Of a stretch of 64,000 bases of DNA, positions 22,801 through 29,384 are shown piece by piece; position 1 is the first letter of the stretch; every line of letters begins with the position of its first letter. This DNA comes from Macrosoma leucophasiata. Its lineage: Eukaryota > Arthropoda > Insecta > Lepidoptera > Hedylidae. The notes under the pieces are model-generated. The model was not told the DNA's origin and made no database searches. It saw only the letters and a program-made list of their open reading frames with translations. The translations under genes were made by a program, and so were the position numbers. Location: NCBI GenBank assembly GCA_036365455.1, contig JAWQUS010000017.1, positions 5,270,001 to 5,334,000 of the forward strand, given 5' to 3'.

Positions 22801-24882
22801 ACCTACATCTCCCCTATATGGAATTAAAAAAATAAGACTTACAAAAATTCGTTGACAGGATCATCATCTAACGGTGTGTACCCAGGAAGTAGTGTACCCT
22901 GGTACTTCGAACGATCCACTAGTGTGTGCGTGTTGTCTCCGTACTAGCAATTTTAAAATAATTTTTAATCTAAATAAAAATATTAACGTAAAATTAGAGA
23001 TCTCAAAGCAAATAAAAGGTGTATGATGACACTGAGTCCCAAGATTGTTCGTTTATATCCCATAAATTAAATGGCAACACTTAACAATATCATTTAGTGG
23101 CACATATCCTCTCCATCTTCGTACCAGCTAAAAAGAAGTACATTCCATCAGTAAAACTAAACCTACTTACCGTTTGAAATACGGATAATTTTTTAGTGAC
23201 CGTACATTACAAATAACATTCATTCGCTTTGTAGTCTAGGCCTTCAATAACGGCGAAGTGTAAATAAGACATACAAACATACATATTACATAATGACTGT
23301 AATATTTGGATATTCTTACTTACCAACATGAAGGAAGGTAAGATCTTCCAATTATTAAAGTTACAACTTTCAAAAAAGATTTTCACTAAATCTGATGCGA
23401 CACTACAACATACTTACTATCACTAAAACATTCCTAGTTTTCTTTAGACTGTGATACTATTGTATTTATACTTACAATTATTTTCAAATTTTCCTTAGAA
23501 AATTTTTAGTCAGTTTATCATAATTTTTTATTTTATGTAATGAAGGTGACAAACAAACATGGAGCTCACATTGATGTAAAGTGATGTCTGCAGCCTATAG
23601 ACACTTACACAAAGACCAGAGGTCAAAATGCAGATGCGTTGCCACCCCTGAGACCTTAGTTATAATGTCTCTGTGATAGTTATTACGGGGCCAAACATTA
23701 CCGGACAAACCGGACAACCAGAACACGATAATGCTGAACACTACCATTTAGCGGCAGATAGATTAGGTAATGCGGTGGTGCCTACGCCCACGATATCCCG
23801 AGACTCTACCACCAGGAATAATTGTAATGATTTCACTTACAGTCTTTAAAACCACGTATCTAACAACTCCTTTCTCATCTTTCTCTTCGGTGATTGCTTT
23901 CACTACTTCAGCACCGCCTTCTTTAGCTTTGATTAGCAATCCATCCAGATCTTCCACTTCAAACGCTATATCTTTAACAAAATCACCATGTGCTGTTAGA
24001 TCTTTATTTATTTCATCATTTGCAGTTGTTGGCGATTCAAATATAATAGTAATCTGCAACAGTTTCATATTCAATCAATAGTTACACTCAAACATTGAAT
24101 TTTTTTTTTATATCTATATTAAAAAAATATGAAATAAATACGAGTACAACCTTGTTTAGTTTAACTGCATAAGATAGCACAGGATTATCTTTTGTAGGTT
24201 CTCTAACAGCAAGTGGCTTGAAACCAAATCTAGTTACATAAAAGCTCGAAGCCTGAAAATGAAGGAATATTTTTTATAATCAGTCAACTAAATACTTACT
24301 TGTAGAAAATAAAACATTTAATAGAAAAATTTATGATCCGCAATTGCTTTATTTTAAGTCCAATATGGAAGCTGTTACATATTCTCGTAATTATATAGAT
24401 TCAAAGTTTCACAGCCATGTTAAAATAAAAATAAATATATATAAAATTGGAAAGTCCTTTGTATAACGAGATTGTCGAGATAATATTCTTTCAATGAAGA
24501 TTTTTTATTTCGCTGTGGTATTTTTAATGTCATAAATGGATGAAAGGCAAGCAGACGGGCCATCTGATGGAAAGTGGTCACCGTCGCCTATGAACATTTG
24601 CAACACCCTCCTGGTGTTGCATACGCGTTGCCAGCCTTGAAGGACGCCATTTTTGAAGAACCCCATACTGTAGAACCGAGGGAACACCGCAGAGCTGTCC
24701 AGTCGGTGAGGGTGGAACTTCTCTTTTCGGCGGGTATTGCGGTTGTCAGTACACTGGCGCTATAAATTATTTGATATATCTATAGACAAACAATTGATAC
24801 TCACTGTTTTTGAATTGGCGACCCAAAATGTTATGTGGTCAAAATTGAGCACCCTGGCGTCCACGTTTTTGTTTTTTGCCAT
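10744..24882 (-). CDS. Hpd: 4-hydroxyphenylpyruvate dioxygenase, complete nine-exon gene
   Basis: Converts 4-hydroxyphenylpyruvate to homogentisate in tyrosine catabolism, using non-haem Fe(II) and O2 in the cytosol. Exons on the minus strand: 24882-24805, 24252-24151, 24053-23841, 22943-22843, 20885-20781, 14100-14013, 13583-13464, 12891-12652 and 10848-10744. All have AG acceptors and GT donors, and they join in frame to 1152 nt, 383 aa plus stop (human 393 aa). The N-terminal VOC domain contains HGDFVKDIAFEVED; the C-terminal catalytic domain contains GVEHIALYTDDI, DERGYMLQAFTK and RPTLFIEVLQRRNH. Predicted Fe ligands are His175, His258 and Glu341; their 83/83 spacing equals human His183/His266/Glu349. 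The C-terminal GFGAMNY corresponds to the gating-helix GFGAGNF of the family. The ATG has A at -3 and G at +4. No break was seen, so the gene looks functional despite about 11 kb of transposon-filled introns. The family call is very secure. Confidence 0.96.
10890..11000 (+). repeat. Helitron palindromic terminus, fragment with (AG)n
   Basis: GGTAGATACTGAACAATCAT then AAATTCTCACGCGGA and GCGGGCACAGGTAG match the doubled terminus at 37831-37911. An (AG)n microsatellite at 10910-10930 interrupts the left arm. Confidence 0.6.
11184..11240 (+). repeat. SINE family A, 5' part left of the MITE
   Basis: CTGGTAGAGCTTTAGCGACG... GCCACCGCATTATCTTA. The SINE resumes at about 12015 after the inserted element (CCTGCTACTAAATGATAGTG). 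Confidence 0.65.
11533..11572. repeat. Perfect hairpin inside the MITE
   Basis: TTTTTTCACATATTTT followed by GAAAATATGTGAAAAAA, a nearly uninterrupted palindrome of about 34 bp. Confidence 0.75.
11604..11678 (-). pseudogene. MADF-domain-like fragment in the MITE
   Basis: MNISEKIIELMRKNKCLYDF resembles the N-terminal helix of MADF (Myb/SANT-like) domains (E-K-L-I-E-L-V-R-K-x-P-C-L-Y-D). MADF/Myb proteins are the accessory second gene of PIF/Harbinger transposons. Only about 25 residues are recognisable. Confidence 0.45.
12015..12075 (+). repeat. SINE family A, continuation right of the MITE
   Basis: CCTGCTACTAAATGATAGTG continues the SINE interrupted at 11240. The remaining 3' portion is decayed. 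Confidence 0.55.
12300..12617 (+). repeat. SINE family A, full length
   Basis: Starts TGGTGGTAGAGCTCCAGTGA and contains CACCACCGCATTACCTAATA, GCTAAATGGTAGTGTTCAGC, GCATCTGCATTTTGACCTC and GGTGTCTATAGGCTGCAGTC. It ends GTTTGCCACTTCC... with an A-rich tail (12607-12616). About 280 bp plus tail. It ends about 35 bp before dioxygenase exon 8. Confidence 0.8.
12652..12891 (-). CDS. Hpd: Dioxygenase exon 8 (third iron ligand)
   Basis: Encodes MESLKSRGAEILPWPAAYY to FIEVLQRRNHR, residues 270-349. Glu341 in LFIEVLQR is the third ligand. The first ATG here is internal, not a start. Acceptor GCACAG, donor GTAATA, phase 0 on both sides. Confidence 0.96.
13118..13345 (+). repeat. SINE family A, 5'-truncated
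   Basis: From GCCGCTAAATGGAAGTGTTC to GCACGCTTGTTTCGCACTTT with an A-rich end. Lies in dioxygenase intron 7. Confidence 0.7.
13464..13583 (-). CDS. Hpd: Dioxygenase exon 7 (second iron ligand)
   Basis: Encodes LSLNEAAKG to HIALYTDDIIST, residues 230-269. His258 in GVEHIAL is the second Fe ligand. Acceptor TTTAAG, donor GTAAGT, phase 0 on both sides. Confidence 0.95.
13584..14012. other. Dioxygenase intron 6, no repeat recognised
   Basis: AT-rich intron of 429 bp between exons 6 and 7. Nothing else seen. Confidence 0.6.
14013..14100 (-). CDS. Hpd: Dioxygenase exon 6
   Basis: Encodes (R)FWCPDNEQDLVPYSSINS to NKDETVL, residues 201-229, equivalent to FWSVDDTQVHTEYSSLRS in human. Acceptor TTGCAG, donor GTAAGT. 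It joins exon 5 in phase across the transposon-filled intron. Confidence 0.94.
14101..14549. other. Dioxygenase intron 5, flank of the Penelope array
   Basis: Ordinary intron sequence up to the left copy of the target duplication AGCTATAGTTA (14542-14552). Short open frames here look random. Confidence 0.5.
14542..14552. repeat. Target duplication, left of the Penelope array
   Basis: AGCTATAGTTA, repeated exactly at the right end (20428-20438). Its inner 3 bases also fit the element, so the true length is 9-11 bp. Confidence 0.8.
14636..14692 (-). ncRNA. Hammerhead-ribozyme-like motif, PLE junction 1
   Basis: Sense: CTACTCGTGACCAC, helix II GGCCGT-TGCAT-TACGGCC, GAAAC, GTC, GAGTGTCGAGG. Helix I can form from ACTC/GAGT and helix III is minimal (C/G), as in PLE hammerheads. 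The CUGANGA box reads GUGACCA, and one extra C precedes helix II, so activity is unproven. It starts 14 nt after the ORF stop. Confidence 0.55.
14706..17219 (-). CDS. Penelope-like reverse transcriptase with GIY-YIG endonuclease, copy 1
   Basis: An intact 837-aa frame. Domains in order: N-terminal region (1-about 240); RT core with LYGLPKVHK (338-346), motif A SFDVESLFTNVP (407-418), GVAMGSPVAPVLANIWME (464-481), catalytic YVDD (500-503) and LPFLDV (541-546); then a linker with conserved CxC (695-697); then GIY-YIG nuclease with GVYKVDC (689-695), SYIGQTKRT (700-708), RIKEH (712-716) and a distal Glu near 764-767. PLEs use the nuclease to nick target DNA and prime reverse transcription. All key motifs are intact, so the protein could be active. 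The ATG at 17219 lies about 120 nt after the upstream unit's stop codon. Differs from copy 2 only at residue 334 (Gln here). Confidence 0.95.
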   Translation of the reverse strand: MNTNRESLKQLIVNRYGPESTIKIKHLEYLRVKSARLETSLVYLKKCCDWNLLPTCVRIKTRSDIAFSRNILRTASVRLLKQLIRNHYGDLNRVRGELYGLHSECSAVLSPADFDLCDRITFQRAERIFELCSEKHDRKFDRLRARSKSKVSTGYNQGDAAIGQGLPNTVINLSSTPLDNATESVLAKGLNFALTPRQIPYETVIGSVEEALIRNKVPPSDAEVLRQDVAVILRRAKLPKSNITMDEREALHAIRRNEDLLVLKADKGNSTVVMDTHDYDSKVRVLLQNDQVYKPVSYNPTARVTRRVRAMVRDYEHLFPEDVFERLHRPKIVQPPKLYGLPKVHKSGVPLRPIVSQIASPTYDLAKYIASVLQPLVGKAPSFVKDSRHFVDIIRGMKLEPDEILVSFDVESLFTNVPIHECLEVIRERLRAEGLSESYMVLLRNCVEGNYFLYRGQYYLQVDGVAMGSPVAPVLANIWMEYIEAMIDLQLWKVKLWKRYVDDVFCILKGGEQDVKQFLEYLNSLHPNIGFTFELESGRCLPFLDVKVIVRENGSITHTVYRKPTHTDRYLNAMSHHHPRHLQSVVTSLFNRARDLCDPEFIDEELSHVQGVLRRNGYRVGEYQPRRRVGEKRPDVSRQPVFLPYIRGITDKVGDVLDRFSIKTVFMPPSKIAGFVRTAKDVIPFQTPGVYKVDCSCGSSYIGQTKRTIAERIKEHIAAVKNRQVNKSAIAEHLLESGPNHWIELHNPKILSTERHYYNRMVREAVEIRKYKNFNREDGYRLSVSWNPVIGQCRRRDVSSDKSPDVVSVVCRDLNVLNRNNDDQPRVVRRTGAGTRR
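17272..17328 (-). ncRNA. Hammerhead-ribozyme-like motif, PLE junction 2
   Basis: Identical to the motif at 14636-14692. It sits between the stop of copy 2 and the ATG of copy 1, the normal pseudo-LTR place. Confidence 0.55.
17342..19855 (-). CDS. Penelope-like reverse transcriptase with GIY-YIG endonuclease, copy 2
   Basis: An 837-aa frame identical to copy 1 apart from residue 334 (His for Gln, base 18854). RT and GIY-YIG motifs are intact. Its stop is followed by the 122-bp inter-ORF segment that holds the hammerhead-like motif and leads straight into the ATG of copy 1. The two copies could recombine or be collapsed or expanded by assembly; the single difference argues against simple assembly duplication but does not exclude haplotype mixing. 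Confidence 0.94.
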   Translation of the reverse strand: MNTNRESLKQLIVNRYGPESTIKIKHLEYLRVKSARLETSLVYLKKCCDWNLLPTCVRIKTRSDIAFSRNILRTASVRLLKQLIRNHYGDLNRVRGELYGLHSECSAVLSPADFDLCDRITFQRAERIFELCSEKHDRKFDRLRARSKSKVSTGYNQGDAAIGQGLPNTVINLSSTPLDNATESVLAKGLNFALTPRQIPYETVIGSVEEALIRNKVPPSDAEVLRQDVAVILRRAKLPKSNITMDEREALHAIRRNEDLLVLKADKGNSTVVMDTHDYDSKVRVLLQNDQVYKPVSYNPTARVTRRVRAMVRDYEHLFPEDVFERLHRPKIVHPPKLYGLPKVHKSGVPLRPIVSQIASPTYDLAKYIASVLQPLVGKAPSFVKDSRHFVDIIRGMKLEPDEILVSFDVESLFTNVPIHECLEVIRERLRAEGLSESYMVLLRNCVEGNYFLYRGQYYLQVDGVAMGSPVAPVLANIWMEYIEAMIDLQLWKVKLWKRYVDDVFCILKGGEQDVKQFLEYLNSLHPNIGFTFELESGRCLPFLDVKVIVRENGSITHTVYRKPTHTDRYLNAMSHHHPRHLQSVVTSLFNRARDLCDPEFIDEELSHVQGVLRRNGYRVGEYQPRRRVGEKRPDVSRQPVFLPYIRGITDKVGDVLDRFSIKTVFMPPSKIAGFVRTAKDVIPFQTPGVYKVDCSCGSSYIGQTKRTIAERIKEHIAAVKNRQVNKSAIAEHLLESGPNHWIELHNPKILSTERHYYNRMVREAVEIRKYKNFNREDGYRLSVSWNPVIGQCRRRDVSSDKSPDVVSVVCRDLNVLNRNNDDQPRVVRRTGAGTRR
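19908..19964 (-). ncRNA. Hammerhead-ribozyme-like motif, PLE junction 3
   Basis: Third identical copy, between truncated copy 3 and the ATG of copy 2. Confidence 0.55.
19978..20429 (-). pseudogene. Penelope-like copy 3, 5'-truncated (nuclease part only)
   Basis: Reads from the GVYKVDCSCG end of the GIY-YIG domain through SYIGQTKRT and the C-terminal RRTGAGTRR with the same stop. It begins abruptly at 20429 where the unit sequence gives way to the right target duplication. No RT domain. This is the upstream, 5'-truncated member expected for a PLE pseudo-LTR. Confidence 0.9.
20428..20438. repeat. Target duplication, right of the Penelope array
   Basis: AGCTATAGTTA, matching 14542-14552. The first two bases also fit the element (CACCAG). 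Confidence 0.8.
20439..20780. other. Intron 5 right flank; repeat K fragment
   Basis: 20490-20545 (TTTTCAATTGTGTTTAGCCG then CCGGCGGCTTAACG, TTCCTTGAA) resembles the left part of the repeat at 34735-34925. The rest is AT-rich and unremarkable. Confidence 0.4.
20781..20885 (-). CDS. Hpd: Dioxygenase exon 5 (first iron ligand)
   Basis: Encodes PPTNLMFIDHIEGNM to EKNLNMN(R), residues 166-200. The His of FIDHIEGN (His175) is the first 2-His-1-Glu facial-triad ligand. Acceptor TTTCAG, donor GTGAGA. It is followed in the transcript by the 6.7-kb intron that carries the Penelope-like array. Confidence 0.95.
21033..21135 (+). repeat. tRNA-derived SINE, family F
   Basis: CTTTGGTAGCCTAGTGGAAA (A box), GACTGGTTATCCTGAGGTCG, CAGGTTCAATCCCTGTCCGA (B box), then AAAATTTTCATAATTTTTTC. 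No tRNA acceptor pairing. Matches 7140-7262 and, weakly, 37530-37585. Confidence 0.75.
21172..21345 (+). mobile_element. Penelope-like terminal fragment, reversed, palindromic ends
   Basis: Plus-strand copy of the pseudo-LTR: CTACTCGTGACCACGGCC... GGCCGAAACGTCGAGGG... GTAAATACATCGATTAAAAT... CGCGATTTAGTCCCGTTTAC. It starts with an inverted copy of its own end (TTGTAAACGAGACTTAATCGCG), making terminal inverted repeats of about 22 bp. About 90% like the array, so an older event. It keeps the hammerhead-like core. Confidence 0.8.
21211..21262 (+). ncRNA. Hammerhead-ribozyme-like motif, older copy
   Basis: Same GUGACCAC / GGCC...GGCC / GAAACGUC core as in the array, with helix II loop base changes (GGCCAT-TGCAT-TACGGCC). 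The core is retained despite divergence elsewhere. Confidence 0.45.
21543..22814 (+). mobile_element. pogo/Tigger-like DNA transposon remnant
   Basis: Ends are inverted: GGGGAGATGTAGGCAATGGG on the left and, inverted, GGGGAGATGTAGGTAATGGG on the right. Each is flanked by TA (21541-21542, 22815-22816), the Tc1/mariner/pogo duplication. Subterminal motifs GGCAATGGTGATCAC recur inside. The interior keeps only the 3' part of a DDE_1-type transposase gene. It fills most of dioxygenase intron 4 and ends 28 bp from exon 4. Confidence 0.78.
22390..22572 (+). pseudogene. DDE_1 (pogo/Tigger) transposase C-terminus remnant
   Basis: An acidic linker (DDDHDDAENASNL) leads into YLVCCEFGQDKGNSV, FLWALSSCSSCTGWDSAQN and YVCDMC-stop. 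This corresponds to the C-terminal PHD-like zinc finger (C-x2-C...W-A-H-x2-C...Y-x-C-x2-C) of insect pogo-like transposases, with the usual His changed (WALSSC). Upstream AEILTPTPMK matches the typical linker, but frames are broken and the catalytic DDE region is missing. Confidence 0.6.
22843..22943 (-). CDS. Hpd: Dioxygenase exon 4
   Basis: Encodes YGDNTHTLVDR to DDDPVNEF(L) (residues 132-165), equivalent to YGDTTHTLVEK...LPGYE of the family. Acceptor CTAG, donor GTAAGT, ending in phase 2. A pogo-like transposon ends 28 bp from this exon, at 22814. Confidence 0.95.
23532..23816 (-). repeat. SINE family A, near full length
   Basis: Sense on minus, from CTGGTGGTAGAGTCTCGGGA to the ACATAAAATAAAAAA tail. 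Lies in dioxygenase intron 3, 25 bp from exon 3. Confidence 0.75.
23841..24053 (-). CDS. Hpd: Dioxygenase exon 3
   Basis: Encodes residues 61-131, ITIIFES to RYVVLKT, including the conserved HGDFVKDIAFEVED block. Acceptor TTGCAG, donor GTAAGT, phase 0 on both sides. A SINE ends only about 25 bp beyond the donor side, at 23816. Confidence 0.95.
24151..24252 (-). CDS. Hpd: Dioxygenase exon 2
   Basis: Encodes ASSFYVTRFGFKPLA to AVKLNK (residues 27-60), matching the QAASFYCSKMGFEPLAY segment of the human enzyme. Acceptor TTTCAG. The donor GTTGTA is weak but is the only one that keeps the frame into exon 3. Too short to be noticed as an open reading frame. Confidence 0.93.
24530..24765 (+). repeat. 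Interspersed repeat L in intron 1
   Basis: AAGCAGACGGGCCATCTGAT then GGAAAGTGGTCACCGTCGCC, AACACCCTCCTGGTGTTGCA and CGCGTTGCCAGCCTT, a block common in lepidopteran DNA. Open frames across it on both strands are incidental. Confidence 0.55.
24805..24882 (-). CDS. Hpd: Dioxygenase exon 1 (start codon)
   Basis: Encodes residues 1-26, from ATG to NFDHITFWVANSKT, matching the first VOC strand (HxxxFWV) of the family. The donor is GTGAGT, phase 0. No upstream in-frame ATG with better context was seen. A non-coding 5' exon farther upstream cannot be excluded. Confidence 0.93.
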
Positions 24883-26157
24883 TTTTGATATCAAATAAAA
24901 AAAGGAATTCTACTTATAACCAGAATCCAGAAAGAACTGAATGGTGGAATATACAATATCTCCAGGATACTTGGTTCAGAATAACAGCAATATCTGATCC
25001 AAACTTTGATACTGCAATATTTAAACAAAATAATTTAAAAAATGGGTTGTAAGTTAAGCCCTACGCTAACGCCTATGAAAATGTAGCCAAAATTGTTCAT
25101 TGTAGGATTCACCTACCTATTATAAAATGAGACAAAAATGATTGCTTACACTCGATACAAAATACCTTCCTTCTTCGTAACTAAGTGACTAACCGAGCAA
25201 CGGAAAAAATAACAAATGTAATGTCTGTTATCTATCGATTCCTATTTATATTATACCGTTGCGAAATTCCACTATTGGTACCTATATAATTTGATTGTAC
25301 CAGTCGCTCTTGTAAGTAAAAATTATCTGCGTTTGTGTGTTCATAAAATATTAATGCTTATTTATGATTATGGCTAAACACACTTTTCAAATATTTTATT
25401 AAAATTTGTAATTTACTTTGTCGTGATACAAGCACTCTTCAGTACATTAGAACCATCTTCGTAATAATCATAATCTCGTTGTATAATATGACGTGTTTTC
25501 GTAAGGCTTCTTATTAGAACCTATTACGAGAATTATATATATTAAAAACTTACTTCATTTTGTATTCCACTGGCGAATCCAACGAAATAAGTTTTTCAAG
25601 CAACCTGAAGGCATTGCTTGAATTGCTTGGTATACCGACTAGTTGTTCTATATCAAATGGCGGATTGAGATTTTTTTTGGGGGTTAGACAGATCCACTAT
25701 GTTTGTTTGGTGGGGAGTCGGGGGGAGGTATGGCTCAACTAAGTTACGTTTTAAGAAGGTAAACACCGATGCATTAAGAGATATCGTGGCCTGGACTTGG
25801 ATGATTAGGAAAAATTCCCTTAGCCATCCCCTAGATCGACTTATATCTCTCATTTGCTTTGATATTTGATCACAGCTCATTTGCTTGTTTATCAAATTCA
25901 AGTAAAGTATGTAGTAATAGCTAGTGTAGTTCAGGCGATTGTGACTAGAACTTTACTGCATTTACGGATTTGATATAATTAGGTATCTATCAGTGTCCTA
26001 TAATAAAATACACCGGCGTGCCTTGACCACGTTACATGATTTGTATACTTGCTTCGTCCTAATGGTGGTGCTGCCTGCTTTTAATTATGTATGATTAATA
26101 CGGCCTCTTGATTCGATACTGCACCTGGTAAATTCCTTGAAATTAAGTCAACCCATT
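24883..26157. other. Upstream region of the dioxygenase gene
   Basis: The 5' flank and probable promoter of the dioxygenase. No clear TATA or initiator was identified and no repeat recognised. 25660-25735 is G/T-rich without known identity. Confidence 0.4.
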
Positions 26158-26360
26158 TTTTAATGTCATGAAGTAGGAAAGCAAGTCTATAGTTCACGTT
26201 GATGGTGGATGAATACTGTAAACATCTACAAACATATATATAAAAACTGTAGATGCGTTGCCAATTCCGAGCCCTAAGTTCTGTACCGCTTTGAGCTGGT
26301 GTGCGAAATTACATTACAGGAACACGATAGCGTTCAACACTACCATTTAGCGGCATGTAT
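26158..26360 (-). repeat. SINE family A, worn copy
   Basis: Sense on minus; recognisable GCCGCTAAATGGTAGTGTTG and TATCGTGTTCCTGTAATG, ending near TTTCATGACATTAAAAAATG. Confidence 0.55.
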
Positions 26361-26371
26361 ATAAAATACAA

Positions 26372-26570
26372 TGGCATAACTACCTCAGTAGTCTGGTAGT
26401 ACAAGTCACAATTGCTACGATTGGCTCCTGTGTTCGATCCGTGGGTCATATTAGAGACAAAGGTGTTATCCTTTATCTCTGGTACGTAGGATACCAAGTA
26501 CCTACCTATTGGGTTATTTAAATTTTTCGCAGTATAACAGTGTTATCCTCGGAGTTTGGTAATGTTTCCC
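26372..26570 (+). repeat. tRNA-derived SINE, family E
   Basis: Head ACCTCAGTAGTCTGGTAGTA... GTGTTCGATCCGTGGGTC (B box), then AAAGGTGTTATCCTTTATCT, and CTCGGAGTTTGGTAATGTTT at the right. Same order of blocks as the minus-strand copy at 2880-3205. Confidence 0.65.
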
Positions 26571-27009
26571 AAGATCTCAATAGGCTATCGACCTGTTAAT
26601 TAATATCACAAAATTGTTGAATATGTTCTGCCATGTTATCTAAAGCGCGACCGCCTCTTTCATTTTTCTGTTCAAATGACTTATCGTGGTGTTTTGGATT
26701 ATCGCGACATCGCGATGTTTTTCTAATATAGCCATATACTTCACCATAGGTCCAAAACGAAATTTTAGCTCGCTAATGCGATATCGGAAGGAGTCGGGAC
26801 GTGATCACCCTCATCGCTCTTGAGTGGAGGAGAATTCTTCGCTGGTGCAGTTAGTCAATCGAGTAAACCGCGGTCGGTCGGTGGCGCGGCGGTCAAACCA
26901 TTTCGATAGTAAAAATAACAACGCGGGATGGGTAGCAGCGTCCCGCGATAGAACTACCGCCACTGCGATCGCCAATCTGCCTGCCACACGTAGCGATTAT
27001 TGCATATTA
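26571..27009. other. Intergenic, GC-richer patch, unidentified
   Basis: 26760-27000 has locally raised GC (GTAAACCGCGGTCGGTCGGT, GGTAGCAGCGTCCCGCGATA). An open frame 26824-27147 runs into the adjoining repeat and shows no domain. Possibly the body of an unrecognised mobile element. Confidence 0.35.
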
Positions 27010-27140
27010 ATAATAATAATAATGGCAACCCATTATACTCTCCCCCCTCTCTCTGGCATACTCTCCCCTTATGATGCACAACACTACTGTGGGCGTCTTT
27101 GGGGAACTCGTTTTTGTTCAGCCATGGACGTCTTTCGGTT
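27010..27140 (-). repeat. Repeat family B with (ATT)n end, fragment
   Basis: AATAATAATAATAATGGCAA then CCCATTATACTC... In the sense (minus) direction this is a LINE-type 3' end with a (TTA)n tail. Confidence 0.55.
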
Positions 27141-28289
27141 TGAGTGAAGACTGCGATAACGACTGTTCATATCGGTTCATATCTTGATGTTGCTGTAGCC
27201 ACACACGAAAATATGTATGGACAATACGTCTACGAAGCGCCCTTTACGTTTTGAGTCAGTGTGCGTGTGTTTGTGCGTGTGGATATACGTATACATATTG
27301 CCCATGGTACACCTATTTAGTCCAACTGGGTGAACCAGGGGGAAAAATTTCTACCCGTGGTACACCTATGATGAATTTAGTGTACCAGGGGTAATTACTT
27401 CTTTGCGTTGTCCACCTAAGTTCACCTAGGTATTTTGTAGGTACTAAACAAATAAAAAAAAGGAAAAATTAAAATTGAAACTGGTTTAAAGAAAACAAAG
27501 AACATCCGATAATAAAATAATTTCATTTAATTCATTTTGTATTTATACATTATATTTACATAAAAATCGCAGGTATAGGTATTCATTAAGATTATGGAGT
27601 ATTTCATTTGTTTGCACCTATCTCATATTACAACTCTTATACAAAGGTAAGGCACCTTACGGAAGCTTATTTTTATCAACCATCGAGTGATGCACATTAT
27701 TAAACAAAACAAAAACGAAAAACTCACAACAGAATCGAATCTTGTCTGCATTATTAAAACTACTACTACCTCTTTCTAGTCTCTTTCTTATCACCTTGCA
27801 TGAACAGGATAGGTATACGAATGTGAGTCATTCGTGTTTGACAACATAAGCGTGGAAGTTAAATAAGGTTATAATAAAATTAAAAGATATACAAAGTCAT
27901 AAAGACTTGTGGATAAATATTTGAAAAATTGTAAGGGGAAAGAAGAAAAATGACTGTGATTATAATCTAGATATGTATGTACAATTTTAATTATCCGATT
28001 TGTGACAAAATCTATGATTTACATACTACAAATTGACAATCCCCAAAATATTAACATATTAACTGAATTGATCGTGTGTCAAATACATTGTAAAAATAAG
28101 AAAATAATAAGCTTTAAAATTCTGATACAAAGACTAGGTGTGTTTTTCACAATGTATTTCACTCACTATAAACGGGTAACAACTTAAATAATTCTATATT
28201 TACAAAATAAAATTACGTGATCATTTACATAAGAAATAGGAAATATGAGTCAGCTCAGATAACAGATTTCATTTTACTTATTTTCTCAT
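27141..28289. other. Intergenic, no gene
   Basis: AT-rich. 27300-27415 holds two imperfect tandem units starting TGGTACACCTAT and ending ACCAGGGG. Otherwise featureless. Confidence 0.4.
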
Positions 28290-28455
28290 CAAAGTAGAAG
28301 CCTACATTAACTTTAACAAAGATATTTGTTAGGTTAAGTTATTGTTATATTTCACATCCTACTCTAACTTTAACAGATTTCTTTAAGTTAGAGAAGGATG
28401 TGAAATGTTACAATAACTTTAACTTTAACAAATATCGTGGTGCAACCCAGGCTTA
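28290..28455. mobile_element. Palindromic MITE, family J
   Basis: Two arms pair around the centre: ATTTCACATCCTACTCTAAC and, inverted, ATTTCACATCCTTCTCTAAC. Outer parts have AACTTTAACAAATATCGTGG and TGCAACCCAGGCTTA. Copies at 29385-29515 and 35735-35822. Confidence 0.7.
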
Positions 28456-28904
28456 GTGTGTCAATGTATGTTTCATTTTTATCGACGAATCTGAACTAGT
28501 CAAAATGTTAGAAAACTGAAATGTGATCTGAGCTAACCCTAATACAGCATTCACGTGAGACGATATAAGTTAAAAATTTATTAGTCGAAAGCGCCTGAAT
28601 ATTTTCCATCATACAGACGCTTATTGCGTTTTCTACAACAATCGTTGGTCAAATAGAATCGACTCGTGTAAACGCTGTTTTTCAGTAATTGTGACATGAA
28701 TCGACCGCCGTAGTGAAAAAAGTAGAATGTGCGTAGAATTAATTTCACAAGTAGGTATTTAGTTTTGAAACATTTTCGTCACAAATTATATGCATTTACA
28801 AGCTGTCACATTATTATAATTGACAAGCCTCTTGTGTTTCGCCTCTTTATACGCTGGTCAAATATGGTTAAATTATAATTTAGAAATAAGCCATTAATAA
28901 TAAT

Positions 28905-29035
28905 AAATAATAATGGGAACCCTTGATACGTCCCACTGCTGGGCACAAGTCTGTCCCTTTCTTGGGAGGAGGCTTACTCTACCACGCTGTTCCCATGCGG
29001 GTTGGTGGAGATAATGGTTAGAGGCCAACCCGCTC
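28905..29035 (-). repeat. Repeat family B with (ATT)n end
   Basis: AATAATAAATAATAATGGGA then ACCCTTGATACGTCCCACTG and CTGGGCACAAGTCTGTCCC, GGCTTACTCTACCACGCTG. 5'-truncated in the sense direction. Confidence 0.65.
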
Positions 29036-29384
29036 AAATAATCCTTTAGTCAGTTGTTAGTCGATTTGGAGTAAAATGATTTGTGTCCAAATTGTACTTA
29101 AACCAGCGCGAGCGTTTCAAAAATCAGGAGTTTATAAACAAAACAGTGTACCGTAAAAGTTAATAACCAAAGACTTAAGAAATGTGATGCGTTTTCAATA
29201 AAAATGTTGTTAATTTTTTTTAACAGTCCTATGAGGTGCACAGAACAAATGTATGAATAAAAAAGAAATTAGTAGCCTCCAAGCCTTGAACTATCAAATA
29301 ATCATGCAATGTAACAGTTGAAATATTTATGTGCTTGGAAGTTGGCTTGCACGATTTCGGCTGTTTTAAGACTGGGTTATACCA

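Noticed and set aside
24574..24765. Open frames on both strands in dioxygenase intron 1
   Set aside because: They coincide with a common lepidopteran repeat; the protein similarity is to repeat translations only.
10744..24882. Dioxygenase as a pseudogene because of the many insertions
   Set aside because: All nine exons, splice sites, frame and the three iron ligands are intact, so there is no sign of inactivation.
26824..27147. 107-codon plus-strand frame
   Set aside because: It runs from unidentified GC-richer DNA into the family B repeat, with IIIIIM from the (ATA)n run; not a gene.
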